From positions 1 to 12,846 of the forward strand of contig JAZQDM010000113.1 in the NCBI GenBank assembly GCA_045546775.1: 12,846 bases of DNA, in the 5' to 3' direction. The notes under the pieces were generated by a model. That model worked only from the letters and a program-made list of their open reading frames with translations, made no database searches and had not been told where the DNA came from. This document shows positions 1 through 5,672 of the stretch, piece after piece; the first letter of the stretch is position 1, and each line of letters begins with the position of its first letter. Source of the stretch: RGIG3002 sp045546775. Lineage in GTDB: Bacteria; Bacillota; Clostridia; Lachnospirales; Lachnospiraceae. The position numbers and the translations under genes were made by a program.

Positions 1-108
1 TAATCCTGCAAATACTCCTTTTGGTTGCTGATACAGATTGTATGACCAAATATAAAAGATACTTGTAATCAAATATGTTATTGTCATAATTATTTTTAAA
101 GCTTTCAT
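1..108 (-). CDS. Small membrane protein, N-terminal part only (paralogue of 265-639)
   Basis: This is the first 36 codons of a gene read leftwards and cut by the window edge. The peptide starts MKALKII and has one hydrophobic segment at about residues 5-24. It aligns without gaps to the first 36 residues of the 124-aa protein at 265-639, with 14 identities including the shared MK.LKI start and the ending KG..AGL, so the two are tandem paralogues. The ATG overlaps the TGA of the upstream relic reading frame as ATGA. A GGGAGG lies about 16 bases upstream, far for a ribosome binding site, which would fit translation coupled to an upstream frame. The function is unknown; an immunity-type membrane protein is an inference from context. 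Confidence 0.6.
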   Translation of the reverse strand, partial: MKALKIIMTITYLITSIFYIWSYNLYQQPKGVFAGL

Positions 109-242
109 AAGTTATTTATACAAACCTCCCGTAACGTTTTGTGACAGAATGTAATAAGATTCGGTGTAATAAGAATTTCCAAACCCTCTAAATATTGCTT
201 CGGCAGATTGCTAAACCGCTTATCTAGTTTACACAAAATTTT
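105..242 (-). pseudogene. Relic coding frame, possible toxin C-terminal tail, ATGA-coupled to the next gene
   Basis: The stretch between the two paralogous membrane-protein genes is open in one frame for 45 codons, from just after a TAA at 243-245 to a TGA at 105-107. That TGA overlaps the ATG of the gene at 1-108 as ATGA. The peptide looks protein-like rather than random (KLDKRFSNLPKQYLEGLEI in the first half, ending LREVCINNL). It has no good start codon or ribosome binding site of its own, so it is best read as the surviving tail of a larger gene. By analogy with the clearer remnant at 1448-1870 it may be the end of another toxin domain. I do not recognise the family, and the open frame could be chance. 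Confidence 0.3.
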
Positions 243-264
243 TTACAGTCTCTTACAATTACTT

Positions 265-639
265 TTAACACAAAACTACAGCTATTCCAACAAGATATAC
301 CACCATATAGCTTCGCGGATTGTTTTCGGAATATAACCATGAAGGTCGCGTTTCATAATAATAGCCAATGAAATGCAACAGAATTGACCCTAAACTACTA
401 ATTATTAGTGTTAACTCTAACTTTCCGAAATTCTTTCGTAAAATCCAATATCTAATTATTCCAAGGACATAGACGCAGGACAAGCCTAAAGCAAATAAAA
501 ATAGAAAGGCGGAAATAAACACTCTCGGGTCAAGCCCAGCATATATTCCTTTGTTTTCTACTTCCATATGATAGGCTAAAAAGAACAATGCACTAACTAC
601 TATGTAATCAATGAATAAAAATATTTTTAATCCTTTCAT
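265..639 (-). CDS. Hypothetical four-helix membrane protein, possibly immunity-type
   Basis: A 124-aa integral membrane protein that I cannot assign to a named family. Hydrophobic segments lie near residues 5-24, 39-62, 75-94 and 108-124, with a short polar stretch (YETRPSWLYSENNP) between the last two. It ends directly after the last hydrophobic segment. A tandem paralogue begins at 108. The start is preceded by GGAGAG at about 15 bases, and the sequence just before the ATG resembles that of the paralogue (both carry TATAAATAA). The ATG also sits in an ATGA context. It lies downstream of a decayed toxin domain and its probable partner gene, so a role as an accessory immunity protein is a reasonable guess and no more. 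Confidence 0.7.
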   Translation of the reverse strand: MKGLKIFLFIDYIVVSALFFLAYHMEVENKGIYAGLDPRVFISAFLFLFALGLSCVYVLGIIRYWILRKNFGKLELTLIISSLGSILLHFIGYYYETRPSWLYSENNPRSYMVVYLVGIAVVLC

Positions 640-694
640 GATTTATTTATATCTCTCTCCTGCTACTTTTGTAGCAATAAAATATTAAGTTCAA

Positions 695-707
695 CTCCTA
701 AACATTA
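695..707. repeat. 13-bp direct repeat, left copy (CTCCTAAACATTA)
   Basis: Exact copy of the 13 bases at 1458-1470. On the coding strand it reads TAATGTTTAGGAG. This copy includes the TAA stop of the 248-aa gene; the right copy includes that gene's ribosome binding site. The two copies thus bracket the whole gene as a cassette of about 760 bp. Confidence 0.6.
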
Positions 708-1451
708 AATGACCTTACACTGCTTTAGAAATTCCAAATTTGCTTCCCGTCTTCTGTCTGCTTCCGCTACCGCTTTGGCATACAACTCAGAGTCATTATA
801 AATGGCATCTCTTGCAAGAACCATATGGTCCATATAAAGTTCTTGTATGATATTACAAAATCTTTCATATTCTTTCATTCCGCCTCCAATTAGTCCCTTT
901 TCAATCCCTTCTCTCTCGTCTTTCATATATTTTTGGATGACATCCTGAAAATCGTCATGATTATCCGCTTTAATCAATACTAAAGAATCTTCTGAAAATT
1001 TATCAATATAAGCCAGAATACTTAATCTAAACTGCTTTCTGTAGCAGATATAGGCGTCTAACGTTGTTACTTTTTCCAATGTTGGAATGATAAATTCCTT
1101 CGTTTGTTCCAGTGAAAGTTTCAACATATCCAACATCGTTTCGTCATCGTATTCGAATTCTTGTTTTCTTTTATCAACAGCATTTAAATGATAACAAAAG
1201 TAAGAAAGTTTGTCCCCCTGCTGTCTAAAATCTGCTTTTTCAACACATTCTGCATAAATAGATAAAATGCCTGCAAAAGGTGTAAATGCTTTTTTTCCTT
1301 TTGTAAACGCATATCGCTTAATACATCCTACATAATGAATCAGTTCCCCATTAACAAGCTTTACAAAAAAGCCATGTTTCCTGCTATATTTGTAGCCATA
1401 TTTACTTAATTCTTCCGAATAGATATCTTTAAGTGCTTTTTCAAATGTCAT
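705..1451 (-). CDS. Hypothetical cytosolic protein, probable immunity partner of the decayed toxin upstream
   Basis: A 248-aa soluble protein with no signal peptide or membrane segment, rich in charged residues, with a likely helical C-terminal third (from about residue 165). I do not recognise the family. The N-terminus (helix, then YGYKYSRKHGFFVKL) loosely recalls DUF4304-like proteins, but this is too weak to rely on. The start is well supported by AGGAGG five bases before the ATG. The ATG overlaps by ATGA the stop of the decayed toxin-like frame running from about 1870 to 1448. A gene that follows a toxin C-terminus immediately and with translational coupling is usually its immunity gene, so that is the favoured role. 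It appears intact while the toxin is broken, a state often seen in retained orphan immunity genes. Confidence 0.75.
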   Translation of the reverse strand: MTFEKALKDIYSEELSKYGYKYSRKHGFFVKLVNGELIHYVGCIKRYAFTKGKKAFTPFAGILSIYAECVEKADFRQQGDKLSYFCYHLNAVDKRKQEFEYDDETMLDMLKLSLEQTKEFIIPTLEKVTTLDAYICYRKQFRLSILAYIDKFSEDSLVLIKADNHDDFQDVIQKYMKDEREGIEKGLIGGGMKEYERFCNIIQELYMDHMVLARDAIYNDSELYAKAVAEADRRREANLEFLKQCKVI

Positions 1452-1457
1452 GTAAAC

Positions 1458-1470
1458 CTCCTAAACATTA
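1458..1470. repeat. 13-bp direct repeat, right copy (CTCCTAAACATTA)
   Basis: Exact match to 695-707. On the coding strand it carries AGGAG, part of the ribosome binding site of the 248-aa gene, and lies inside the last codons of the decayed toxin frame. Confidence 0.6.
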
Positions 1471-1815
1471 GGGTATGAATTTGTGGTACATATCTATAGT
1501 TAACATTTTTTACTTCTTCCTTTTTGAGCACCATTGCTAATTCGTAGCCTTTCTTTTTTACTTTCACATAATTTTATACTATCAAACCATTTCCTAAATT
1601 AAAATAGTTTACTTGATATTCATTTCCTTCTGTAAAAAAAGAATCATTCTCAATAAGACCTCCACCATACTGTCCTTCAGCCCCTTTTACATATCTTGTT
1701 AACTGTTCAAGCCCTCTTGATAACTTAGGCTCATAGGCATATGAGACGGGTTTTACTTCCCATATTTCTTTTACTGTGATTGTAACAGTCGGAAACCATC
1801 ATCTACAAACTCTTC

Positions 1816-1848
1816 TGGACGAACGACACTTTTTTTGGACGAACGACA
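1816..1848. repeat. Tandem 13-bp repeat with 20-bp period, possible LytTR operator
   Basis: TGGACGAACGACA occurs exactly at 1816-1828 and again at 1836-1848, a start-to-start distance of 20 bp, about two helical turns on one face of DNA. LytTR-domain regulators are known to bind paired direct repeats spaced about 20-22 bp, and a LytTR regulator is encoded at 3219-3935. On the minus strand a TACAAT (1779-1784) lies 31 bases past the second copy and could serve as a -10. The alternative is that this is part of the decayed toxin coding sequence: in one frame each copy spells VVRP, and one base lost from the A-tract between them would explain 20 rather than 21 bp. Confidence 0.4.
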
Positions 1849-1867
1849 TGATTTTTCTACTTGACTT

Positions 1868-1911
1868 TTAAAAAAAGAAAGAGCGCAGTACGCAATGCGT
1901 AATATGCTCTA
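1868..1911 (-). terminator. Rho-independent terminator after the histidine kinase gene
   Basis: Read on the minus strand, AGAGC at 1910-1906 pairs with GCTCT at 1884-1880. An inner TACG/CGTA stem has a CATTG loop, and the two stems are separated by a partly mismatched internal part. It is followed at once by TTCTTTTTTT. The hairpin begins about 20 bases after the kinase stop and would end the two-component transcript before the toxin remnant. Confidence 0.6.
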
Positions 1912-1932
1912 TCCTTTTTGATATGTTAAATT

Positions 1933-3213
1933 TTACACCACAACATCTACCCTAAACCAGCCATCCTTTGCCTCATACTCGATTTTTCCATGATGTTTTT
2001 TTACGATGTCCTCCACGTTTTTGAGGCCGAGTCCGTGCAACAATTCGTCCTCTTTTGAAGTAGTGGGGCGGGTGTTTATCTGTAACGAATCCACACATGT
2101 ATTTGCTGCGGAAATGACAAGCTGTCCCTGAAATGTCTTTACTCGCACCTGTATTTTTTTGTCAGTTTCCACCTTCTCGATTGCTTCCACCGCGTTACTG
2201 AGCAAGTTGGAAAACAATACACAAAGCTCAAACAAAGTAATTTGTTCCGGCGCTGTCATATTCCCTTCGAAAGTCCAGGAAGCTTGTTTTTCCAGAGCTT
2301 TTTTGTGCCATTGGCCGATGATGGCGTCAACCGCAGAAATGTGTGTGTATTGTTGGGCTCCTTCTTCACAGATACCTTCCTGCATTTGTCCAAAATACTC
2401 CCTAAGCTGCGTCCAATCTTCCTTCTCTATCATGGATTGGAGTGCCACCATGTGGGCGCGCATATCGTGACGAAGCTTACGACGCTTTTCATCCTCCACA
2501 ATGAGCGTGCGAATATGCTCCTCCTGTTGCCTCAAAAACAAATCGTATTTTTCTTTTTCTACTTTATATTGAAAGGCTTTTTTCCATGTGCTGAACAAAC
2601 TAAAACTTAAAAGCACAAAGCTGACTGCAAGCAATAAGCTGGCAACAAGAGTATGCATTTTGATCTTTTCCCAATATTGCCATTCTCTATCATACAGGCC
2701 TTGGGAAAAAGAAAAAATAATAAAAAAGCACACAATCGCCACAATCAACAAGAAATGTTGGTATGCGGTAAGATGGATTTCTTCCCGGTTTATTTTATTC
2801 TTGAACCGGCTATATACGAGCAAAAGCAAAATCGCCGTACATTCCGACACACAAACCCAAAACATGGATTCACACAGCTCCCGCTGAGAAATGCCATTCA
2901 CAAATGACCAAAAATACGAGCCAAGCGTATTGATGAGACCTGCAATAAAAAACACAATCGGATAAAGCAACGCCACTTTACATTTTTTGCTTGTAGAAAG
3001 TACCATTGCAGCGACAAATCCCATGGCGATTGTAATAATATCTTTCCATGTGTCATCCACAAAATAACAAACAAGTACTTGTACCGCGCAGGATATACCA
3101 ACGACAGCCGCATACAAAAGCTTTTTCTTTTTGAACCGTATGTTTAAAATGGCTTTGTACACGAGATAAAAATTGATAAATTCCAGTATATTATATAGGA
3201 CTGTACCTATCAT
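1933..3213 (-). CDS. AgrC-like sensor histidine kinase (GHKL, HPK10 group)
   Basis: Membrane sensor kinase of 426 aa. The first ~210 residues hold about six hydrophobic segments (near 5-23, 33-52, 57-72, 79-103, 117-135, 151-170 and 187-208). Then come a coiled linker and the kinase core: phospho-acceptor H249 in KLRHDMRAH, the N-box FSNLLSNAVEAIE at about 334-346, and the G-box HGLGLKNVEDIV at about 393-404. This is the layout of AgrC-type peptide-sensing kinases, which phosphorylate a LytTR regulator. The reading frame is open far upstream to 3420, but the start at 3213 is preferred: it follows the regulator's stop by five bases and has GGGGAGG upstream, whereas the longer form would overlap the regulator by about 200 bp. 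No agrB or agrD is seen, so the signal is unknown. Confidence 0.92.
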   Translation of the reverse strand: MIGTVLYNILEFINFYLVYKAILNIRFKKKKLLYAAVVGISCAVQVLVCYFVDDTWKDIITIAMGFVAAMVLSTSKKCKVALLYPIVFFIAGLINTLGSYFWSFVNGISQRELCESMFWVCVSECTAILLLLVYSRFKNKINREEIHLTAYQHFLLIVAIVCFFIIFSFSQGLYDREWQYWEKIKMHTLVASLLLAVSFVLLSFSLFSTWKKAFQYKVEKEKYDLFLRQQEEHIRTLIVEDEKRRKLRHDMRAHMVALQSMIEKEDWTQLREYFGQMQEGICEEGAQQYTHISAVDAIIGQWHKKALEKQASWTFEGNMTAPEQITLFELCVLFSNLLSNAVEAIEKVETDKKIQVRVKTFQGQLVISAANTCVDSLQINTRPTTSKEDELLHGLGLKNVEDIVKKHHGKIEYEAKDGWFRVDVVV

Positions 3214-3218
3214 GTTTG

Positions 3219-3935
3219 CTACATCCTCCCCAATGCTTTCTTTTGTATATATGACAAATAGGTATCTTTCGCCTCTTTTGCGTATTGACGTCCGACAGAA
3301 ATCTTGGAACCGTTGCACATATATATCGTTTCTTTTTCCCATTTTTTGATATGTGCCATATTGACAAGGAAAGACCTGTGAACACGCAACATTGTTGTTT
3401 TGTCCATTTTTTCCTGCCATCTTTTTAGGCTGTCGTTAATCAGCCATTTTTCCTTTTTTGTATGGAGATAAGTGTAGTTTCTCTCTCCTTCTAAAATGTA
3501 AATATCTTCCATTTTTTTGTACATGGAGCCTGCTGTTGTCAAAAATTCATATAATATATTTTCTTGATTTTCACGAAGGGCAATCTGAATCCATTTTTCT
3601 ACCTGCTCATAAGCAATCGGCTTTCTCGCAAATTCTAATGTCTTGATACTGAAAGAATCCCACACAGCTTCTGCATGACTTGATACAAAAACAATGCGCC
3701 AAATCCAGTCTGCCTCCTGTACGAATTTGAGCACTTCGATTCCATCTACGCCGCCCAGCTCAACATCCAAGAAGAGCAAATACAGTTTTGGACCTGTGTA
3801 CGAAAGCACTTCCTCACCGCTTGCAAACTCTATGTATTGATGTTCCTGCTCAATCTTTTCAAAAAACTGCTCACAAAATTCTTTTATTATTCTGCGATAA
3901 CCCGGCTCATCATCGCATATTCCAATTGTTATCAT
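3219..3935 (-). CDS. LytTR-family response regulator (AgrA-like)
   Basis: Cytoplasmic response regulator of 238 aa. The receiver domain spans about residues 2-120 with the acidic pair D8/D9, phospho-acceptor D57 in LFLDVEL, and K105 in the ARKP turn. A LytTR DNA-binding domain covers about 130-230, with the conserved HRSFLVNMAHI at 186-196 and a basic YAKEAK stretch near the end. It is the first gene of the two-component operon; the kinase follows by five bases. The start at 3935 is chosen over the ATG at 3962 because AGAGG lies eight bases ahead of it and the protein then begins directly at the first receiver strand (MITIGICDDE). Such regulators usually bind paired direct repeats; the pair at 1816-1848 is a candidate target. 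Confidence 0.92.
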   Translation of the reverse strand: MITIGICDDEPGYRRIIKEFCEQFFEKIEQEHQYIEFASGEEVLSYTGPKLYLLFLDVELGGVDGIEVLKFVQEADWIWRIVFVSSHAEAVWDSFSIKTLEFARKPIAYEQVEKWIQIALRENQENILYEFLTTAGSMYKKMEDIYILEGERNYTYLHTKKEKWLINDSLKRWQEKMDKTTMLRVHRSFLVNMAHIKKWEKETIYMCNGSKISVGRQYAKEAKDTYLSYIQKKALGRM

Positions 3936-3971
3936 ATCCAATTCCTCTTTTAGTACTTTCATCTTGCTTTA

Positions 3972-3977
3972 AGTATA
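3972..3977 (-). promoter_or_regulatory. Possible -10 box for the two-component operon
   Basis: TATACT on the minus strand lies 36 bases before the regulator start and just after the divIC terminator. No convincing -35 is visible at 17 bp (the position is the T-tract), which would fit an activator-dependent promoter. Confidence 0.25.
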
Positions 3978-3993
3978 TATGATTCCTTCCCAC

Positions 3994-4025
3994 AAAAAAA
4001 GATGTTACCACCTTGTAGCAACACC
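3994..4025 (-). terminator. Rho-independent terminator after divIC
   Basis: On the minus strand GGTGTTGC (4025-4018) pairs over eight positions, two of them G-U, with GTAACATC (4008-4001). The loop is nine bases and is followed by seven T. It starts two bases after the divIC stop and separates the sporulation block from the two-component system. Confidence 0.75.
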
Positions 4026-4027
4026 TT

Positions 4028-4336
4028 TTAATCTTCTTCCTTAAATACGATTTCGTCCTCGCTTACAAGTCCGAGCTTGTCCTTTGCGTATTCCTCAGCA
4101 AATTTTTTTGTCTGCGTATATTTTCCGTACTCCTCAATTACTAAAGTACGTTCTTCTTCTGCCTCAATCTGGGCCTCCAACTCGGCCTCACGCGCCTCGT
4201 ATTGCGCCTGCGTTGTTTTTAAAGTGTGGCTTCTGACCGCCACAACAACTACCAACATAAGTACGACAACGCCGGTCAAAAACATGCCAAAACGATTTTG
4301 CGATCTCTTCCGATATGCAATTCTTCTTCTCGCCAT
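4028..4336 (-). CDS. divIC: Cell-division protein DivIC/FtsB (septum formation initiator)
   Basis: Bitopic divisome protein, 102 aa. A very basic cytoplasmic tail (MARRRIAYRKRSQNR) is followed by one membrane helix at about 17-36. A coiled coil at about 38-66 then ends in the conserved FAEEYAKDKLGLVSEDEIVF at about 78-97. In Firmicutes DivIC pairs with FtsL and DivIB to support septal peptidoglycan synthesis and is encoded just after yabQ, as here. The start at 4336 is chosen because GAAGGAG lies five bases before it; the frame extends to an ATG at 4372 with no such site. Length and features are normal for the family. It is the last gene of the rqcP-yabP-yabQ-divIC group and is followed by a terminator. 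In Bacillus an S1-domain gene and spoIIE come next; here an accessory block does. Confidence 0.93.
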   Translation of the reverse strand: MARRRIAYRKRSQNRFGMFLTGVVVLMLVVVVAVRSHTLKTTQAQYEAREAELEAQIEAEEERTLVIEEYGKYTQTKKFAEEYAKDKLGLVSEDEIVFKEED

Positions 4337-4368
4337 AAAAACTCCTTCATTATCATACTTTGCAAAAC

Positions 4369-4869
4369 TCAATGTTTACATAATACCATTTTAATCATTT
4401 TCCCAAAAGCCGTCAACTGCTTTTTCAGCTTATGTCCGCTTTTTGTTGCGGTTTTTGCGGTAAATTGGCAAGTTTTGCCGGTTGCACATGCCACTTTTTT
4501 GCCTACAAACCGAAACGGTCCAAACAAAACATGAAGCGCCTTTGCTATGATTTGCAGCGCTTTGTTGAGCCACTTTGACACATAATGCACGACAAAACGG
4601 CTTACCGTGAGCAAATACAAAAACATGCCCAGGGCAATGCCCAAAATGGCAAACCAACGCAACACACCGCTGCTCTCCTCATACAAAAGGTAAAATACTT
4701 TCCACGCACAAAATACCCAAAACAATAAGTCTTCTATCGAAATAAACAGCCGGTTATGATTTACAATTCTGCGGAAAATGCGTACACCGTCATAGACGAT
4801 TGCCACAAAAATACCGAGCATCACCGCGTGGTACAAAAACATCGTTTCCTTTACAATCTGTGGACTCAT
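4369..4869 (-). CDS. yabQ: Spore cortex biosynthesis protein YabQ
   Basis: Membrane protein of 166 aa, needed for spore cortex formation in Bacillus, where it localises to the membranes around the forespore. Three hydrophobic segments are seen near 11-29, 45-63 and 70-92. The family signature SIEDLLFWVFCAWKVFYLLY lies at about 44-63 and is followed by the EESSGVLRWF turn. The C-terminal third is basic and amphipathic, probably lying on the membrane or in the mother-cell cytoplasm. The start follows yabP by nine bases and has AGGGAG upstream, so the two are surely co-transcribed. divIC follows 32 bases later. In the family, expression is mother-cell specific (sigma E). Confidence 0.93.
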   Translation of the reverse strand: MSPQIVKETMFLYHAVMLGIFVAIVYDGVRIFRRIVNHNRLFISIEDLLFWVFCAWKVFYLLYEESSGVLRWFAILGIALGMFLYLLTVSRFVVHYVSKWLNKALQIIAKALHVLFGPFRFVGKKVACATGKTCQFTAKTATKSGHKLKKQLTAFGKMIKMVLCKH

Positions 4870-4878
4870 GCAGACTCC

Positions 4879-5169
4879 CTATTTAAACAGTTTTGATAAG
4901 ATTGACTCATTTTTGTTTTGGTATCCGCCGGTTTCGGAATACGTAAGGCTGTCTACCTTTCCTTCGATATCCACTTCACCTTTCTCCAGCGTAAGTCTGT
5001 TCACATGAAGTTCACTGCCTTTAATCATCAGCATGCCCTGGTCCGTCTCTAACAAAATTTCGCTCACATCAAAAGACAAAACATCCACAACCCCGGAAAT
5101 ACTGCACACACGCCTGCTGCTCAACGTCAGCTTGTGCGTTCTCTGTTTTACACTATTAAATTCTTCCAT
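4879..5169 (-). CDS. yabP: Sporulation protein YabP
   Basis: Soluble 96-aa protein of the YabP/YqfC family, made of short beta strands without membrane segments. Typical parts visible are the N-terminal HKLTLSSRRVCSISGVVDV, then the VSEILLETDQGMLMIKGSEL core (about 35-54), and LTLEKGEVDIEGKVDSLTY near 59-77. In Bacillus yabP and yabQ are mother-cell sporulation genes adjacent to each other, and yabP mutants fail in cortex/coat steps; the exact molecular role is not settled. GGGAGG six bases before the ATG supports the start. A sigma-E-like promoter can be drawn in the 134-base gap upstream, which fits separate sporulation control of yabPQ from rqcP. Confidence 0.92.
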   Translation of the reverse strand: MEEFNSVKQRTHKLTLSSRRVCSISGVVDVLSFDVSEILLETDQGMLMIKGSELHVNRLTLEKGEVDIEGKVDSLTYSETGGYQNKNESILSKLFK

Positions 5170-5197
5170 ACAAAACCTCCCGAAAATCTTTCTTTAG

Positions 5198-5226
5198 ATT
5201 ATATTAGGGACGAGTTGTATTTATGC
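5198..5226 (-). promoter_or_regulatory. Candidate sigma-E-type promoter of yabP
   Basis: Minus strand GCATAAA (5226-5220), a 14-bp spacer, then AATATAAT (5205-5198), resembling the sigma-E pattern (ATA-rich -35, about 14 bp, CATACAnT-like -10). It ends 28 bases before the yabP start. A perfect TATAAT is contained in it, so a sigma-A promoter with a poor -35 is the alternative. Confidence 0.4.
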
Positions 5227-5303
5227 AAAAAACCTTTCATGTACGGAGTTTTAAAGTTAATTATTTTGTGTTGTTTGCCAACAAACCTTTAAAATCCCTC
5301 ATT

Positions 5304-5543
5304 TTATAAATAGCGGAAAAGCTCTTTTGCTTCTTCTTTTTTCACGGTTTCCTGCACATCCAGCACTTCCACTTTCACCTCTTTGTTTCCGAACTGGATT
5401 GTGATGATGTCGCCTTCTTTTACGTTTGTGGACGCTTTTGCCGGTTTATCATTTATCATGACCCTGCCCGCATCACACGCCTCATTTGCAACTGTGCGGC
5501 GCTTAATCAAACGCGACACTTTCAAATACTTATCTAATCTCAT
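5304..5543 (-). CDS. rqcP: RNA-binding S4-domain protein RqcP (YabO)
   Basis: A small 79-aa protein that is almost entirely an S4 RNA-binding domain: MRLDKYLKVSRLIKRRTVA at 1-19, then ACDAGRVMIND and the KVKEGD-like NVKEGDIITIQF turn. The family is related to Hsp15. In Bacillus RqcP works with RqcH on obstructed 50S subunits and helps move the tRNA while alanine tails are added to stalled nascent chains. AAGGA lies eight bases before the ATG. It keeps the family's conserved position upstream of yabP and downstream of the HU gene. The HU terminator lies between hup and rqcP, so it should have its own promoter, though none with good matches to both boxes is obvious. Confidence 0.92.
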   Translation of the reverse strand: MRLDKYLKVSRLIKRRTVANEACDAGRVMINDKPAKASTNVKEGDIITIQFGNKEVKVEVLDVQETVKKEEAKELFRYL

Positions 5544-5578
5544 ACTAGTCTTCCTTGTGCAATACTTATGTTATTTTC

Positions 5579-5611
5579 TGCCGACTCGCATAAAACATAT
5601 TATTGCCGACT
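5579..5611. repeat. 8-bp direct repeat TGCCGACT upstream of rqcP
   Basis: TGCCGACT occurs at 5579-5586 and 5604-5611, 25 bp apart, in the 86-base space between the HU terminator and rqcP. It could be a regulatory pair, but it is short and may be chance. Confidence 0.25.
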
Positions 5612-5628
5612 TTCCTTCCTGGGATATA

Positions 5629-5654
5629 GAAAAAGGAACCTGAAAACAGGTCCC
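5629..5654 (-). terminator. Rho-independent terminator of hup
   Basis: On the minus strand GGGACCTG, loop TTTT, CAGGTTCC form an eight-pair stem with one G-U pair, followed by TTTTTCT. It lies 19 bases after the HU stop. Confidence 0.9.
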
Positions 5655-5672
5655 TTCACCATTCACATTTTC

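Larger units (their letters stand above)
1448..1870 (-). pseudogene. Decayed polymorphic-toxin C-terminal domain, nuclease-like (PD-(D/E)XK type)
   Basis: Between the two-component system and the 248-aa gene lies a broken reading frame. One frame covers about 1870-1792 (ending VVRPEEFVDDGF). After a one-base loss near 1792 the next frame continues to 1576 with the motifs VKEIWEVKPVSYAYEP, SRGLEQLTRYVKG and YFNLGNGLIV. It then meets a TAA at 1574-1576 and stays open in the same frame for 41 more codons to a TGA at 1448-1450. The E-V-K-P followed by G-x-x-Q-L-x-x-Y-V is the pattern of restriction-endonuclease-like domains at the C-termini of Rhs/WapA-type toxins, where GNGLI is commonly followed by another aromatic residue. 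The TAA may therefore be a mutated Tyr codon. The final TGA overlaps the next ATG as ATGA. No N-terminal delivery part is present. Family assignment is from memory of the pattern. Confidence 0.6.

Noticed and set aside
3214..3420. N-terminal extension of the histidine kinase frame
   Set aside because: It overlaps the regulator gene by about 200 bp, reads as a charged non-membrane shadow of it, and has no ribosome binding site. The start at 3213 has GGGGAGG.
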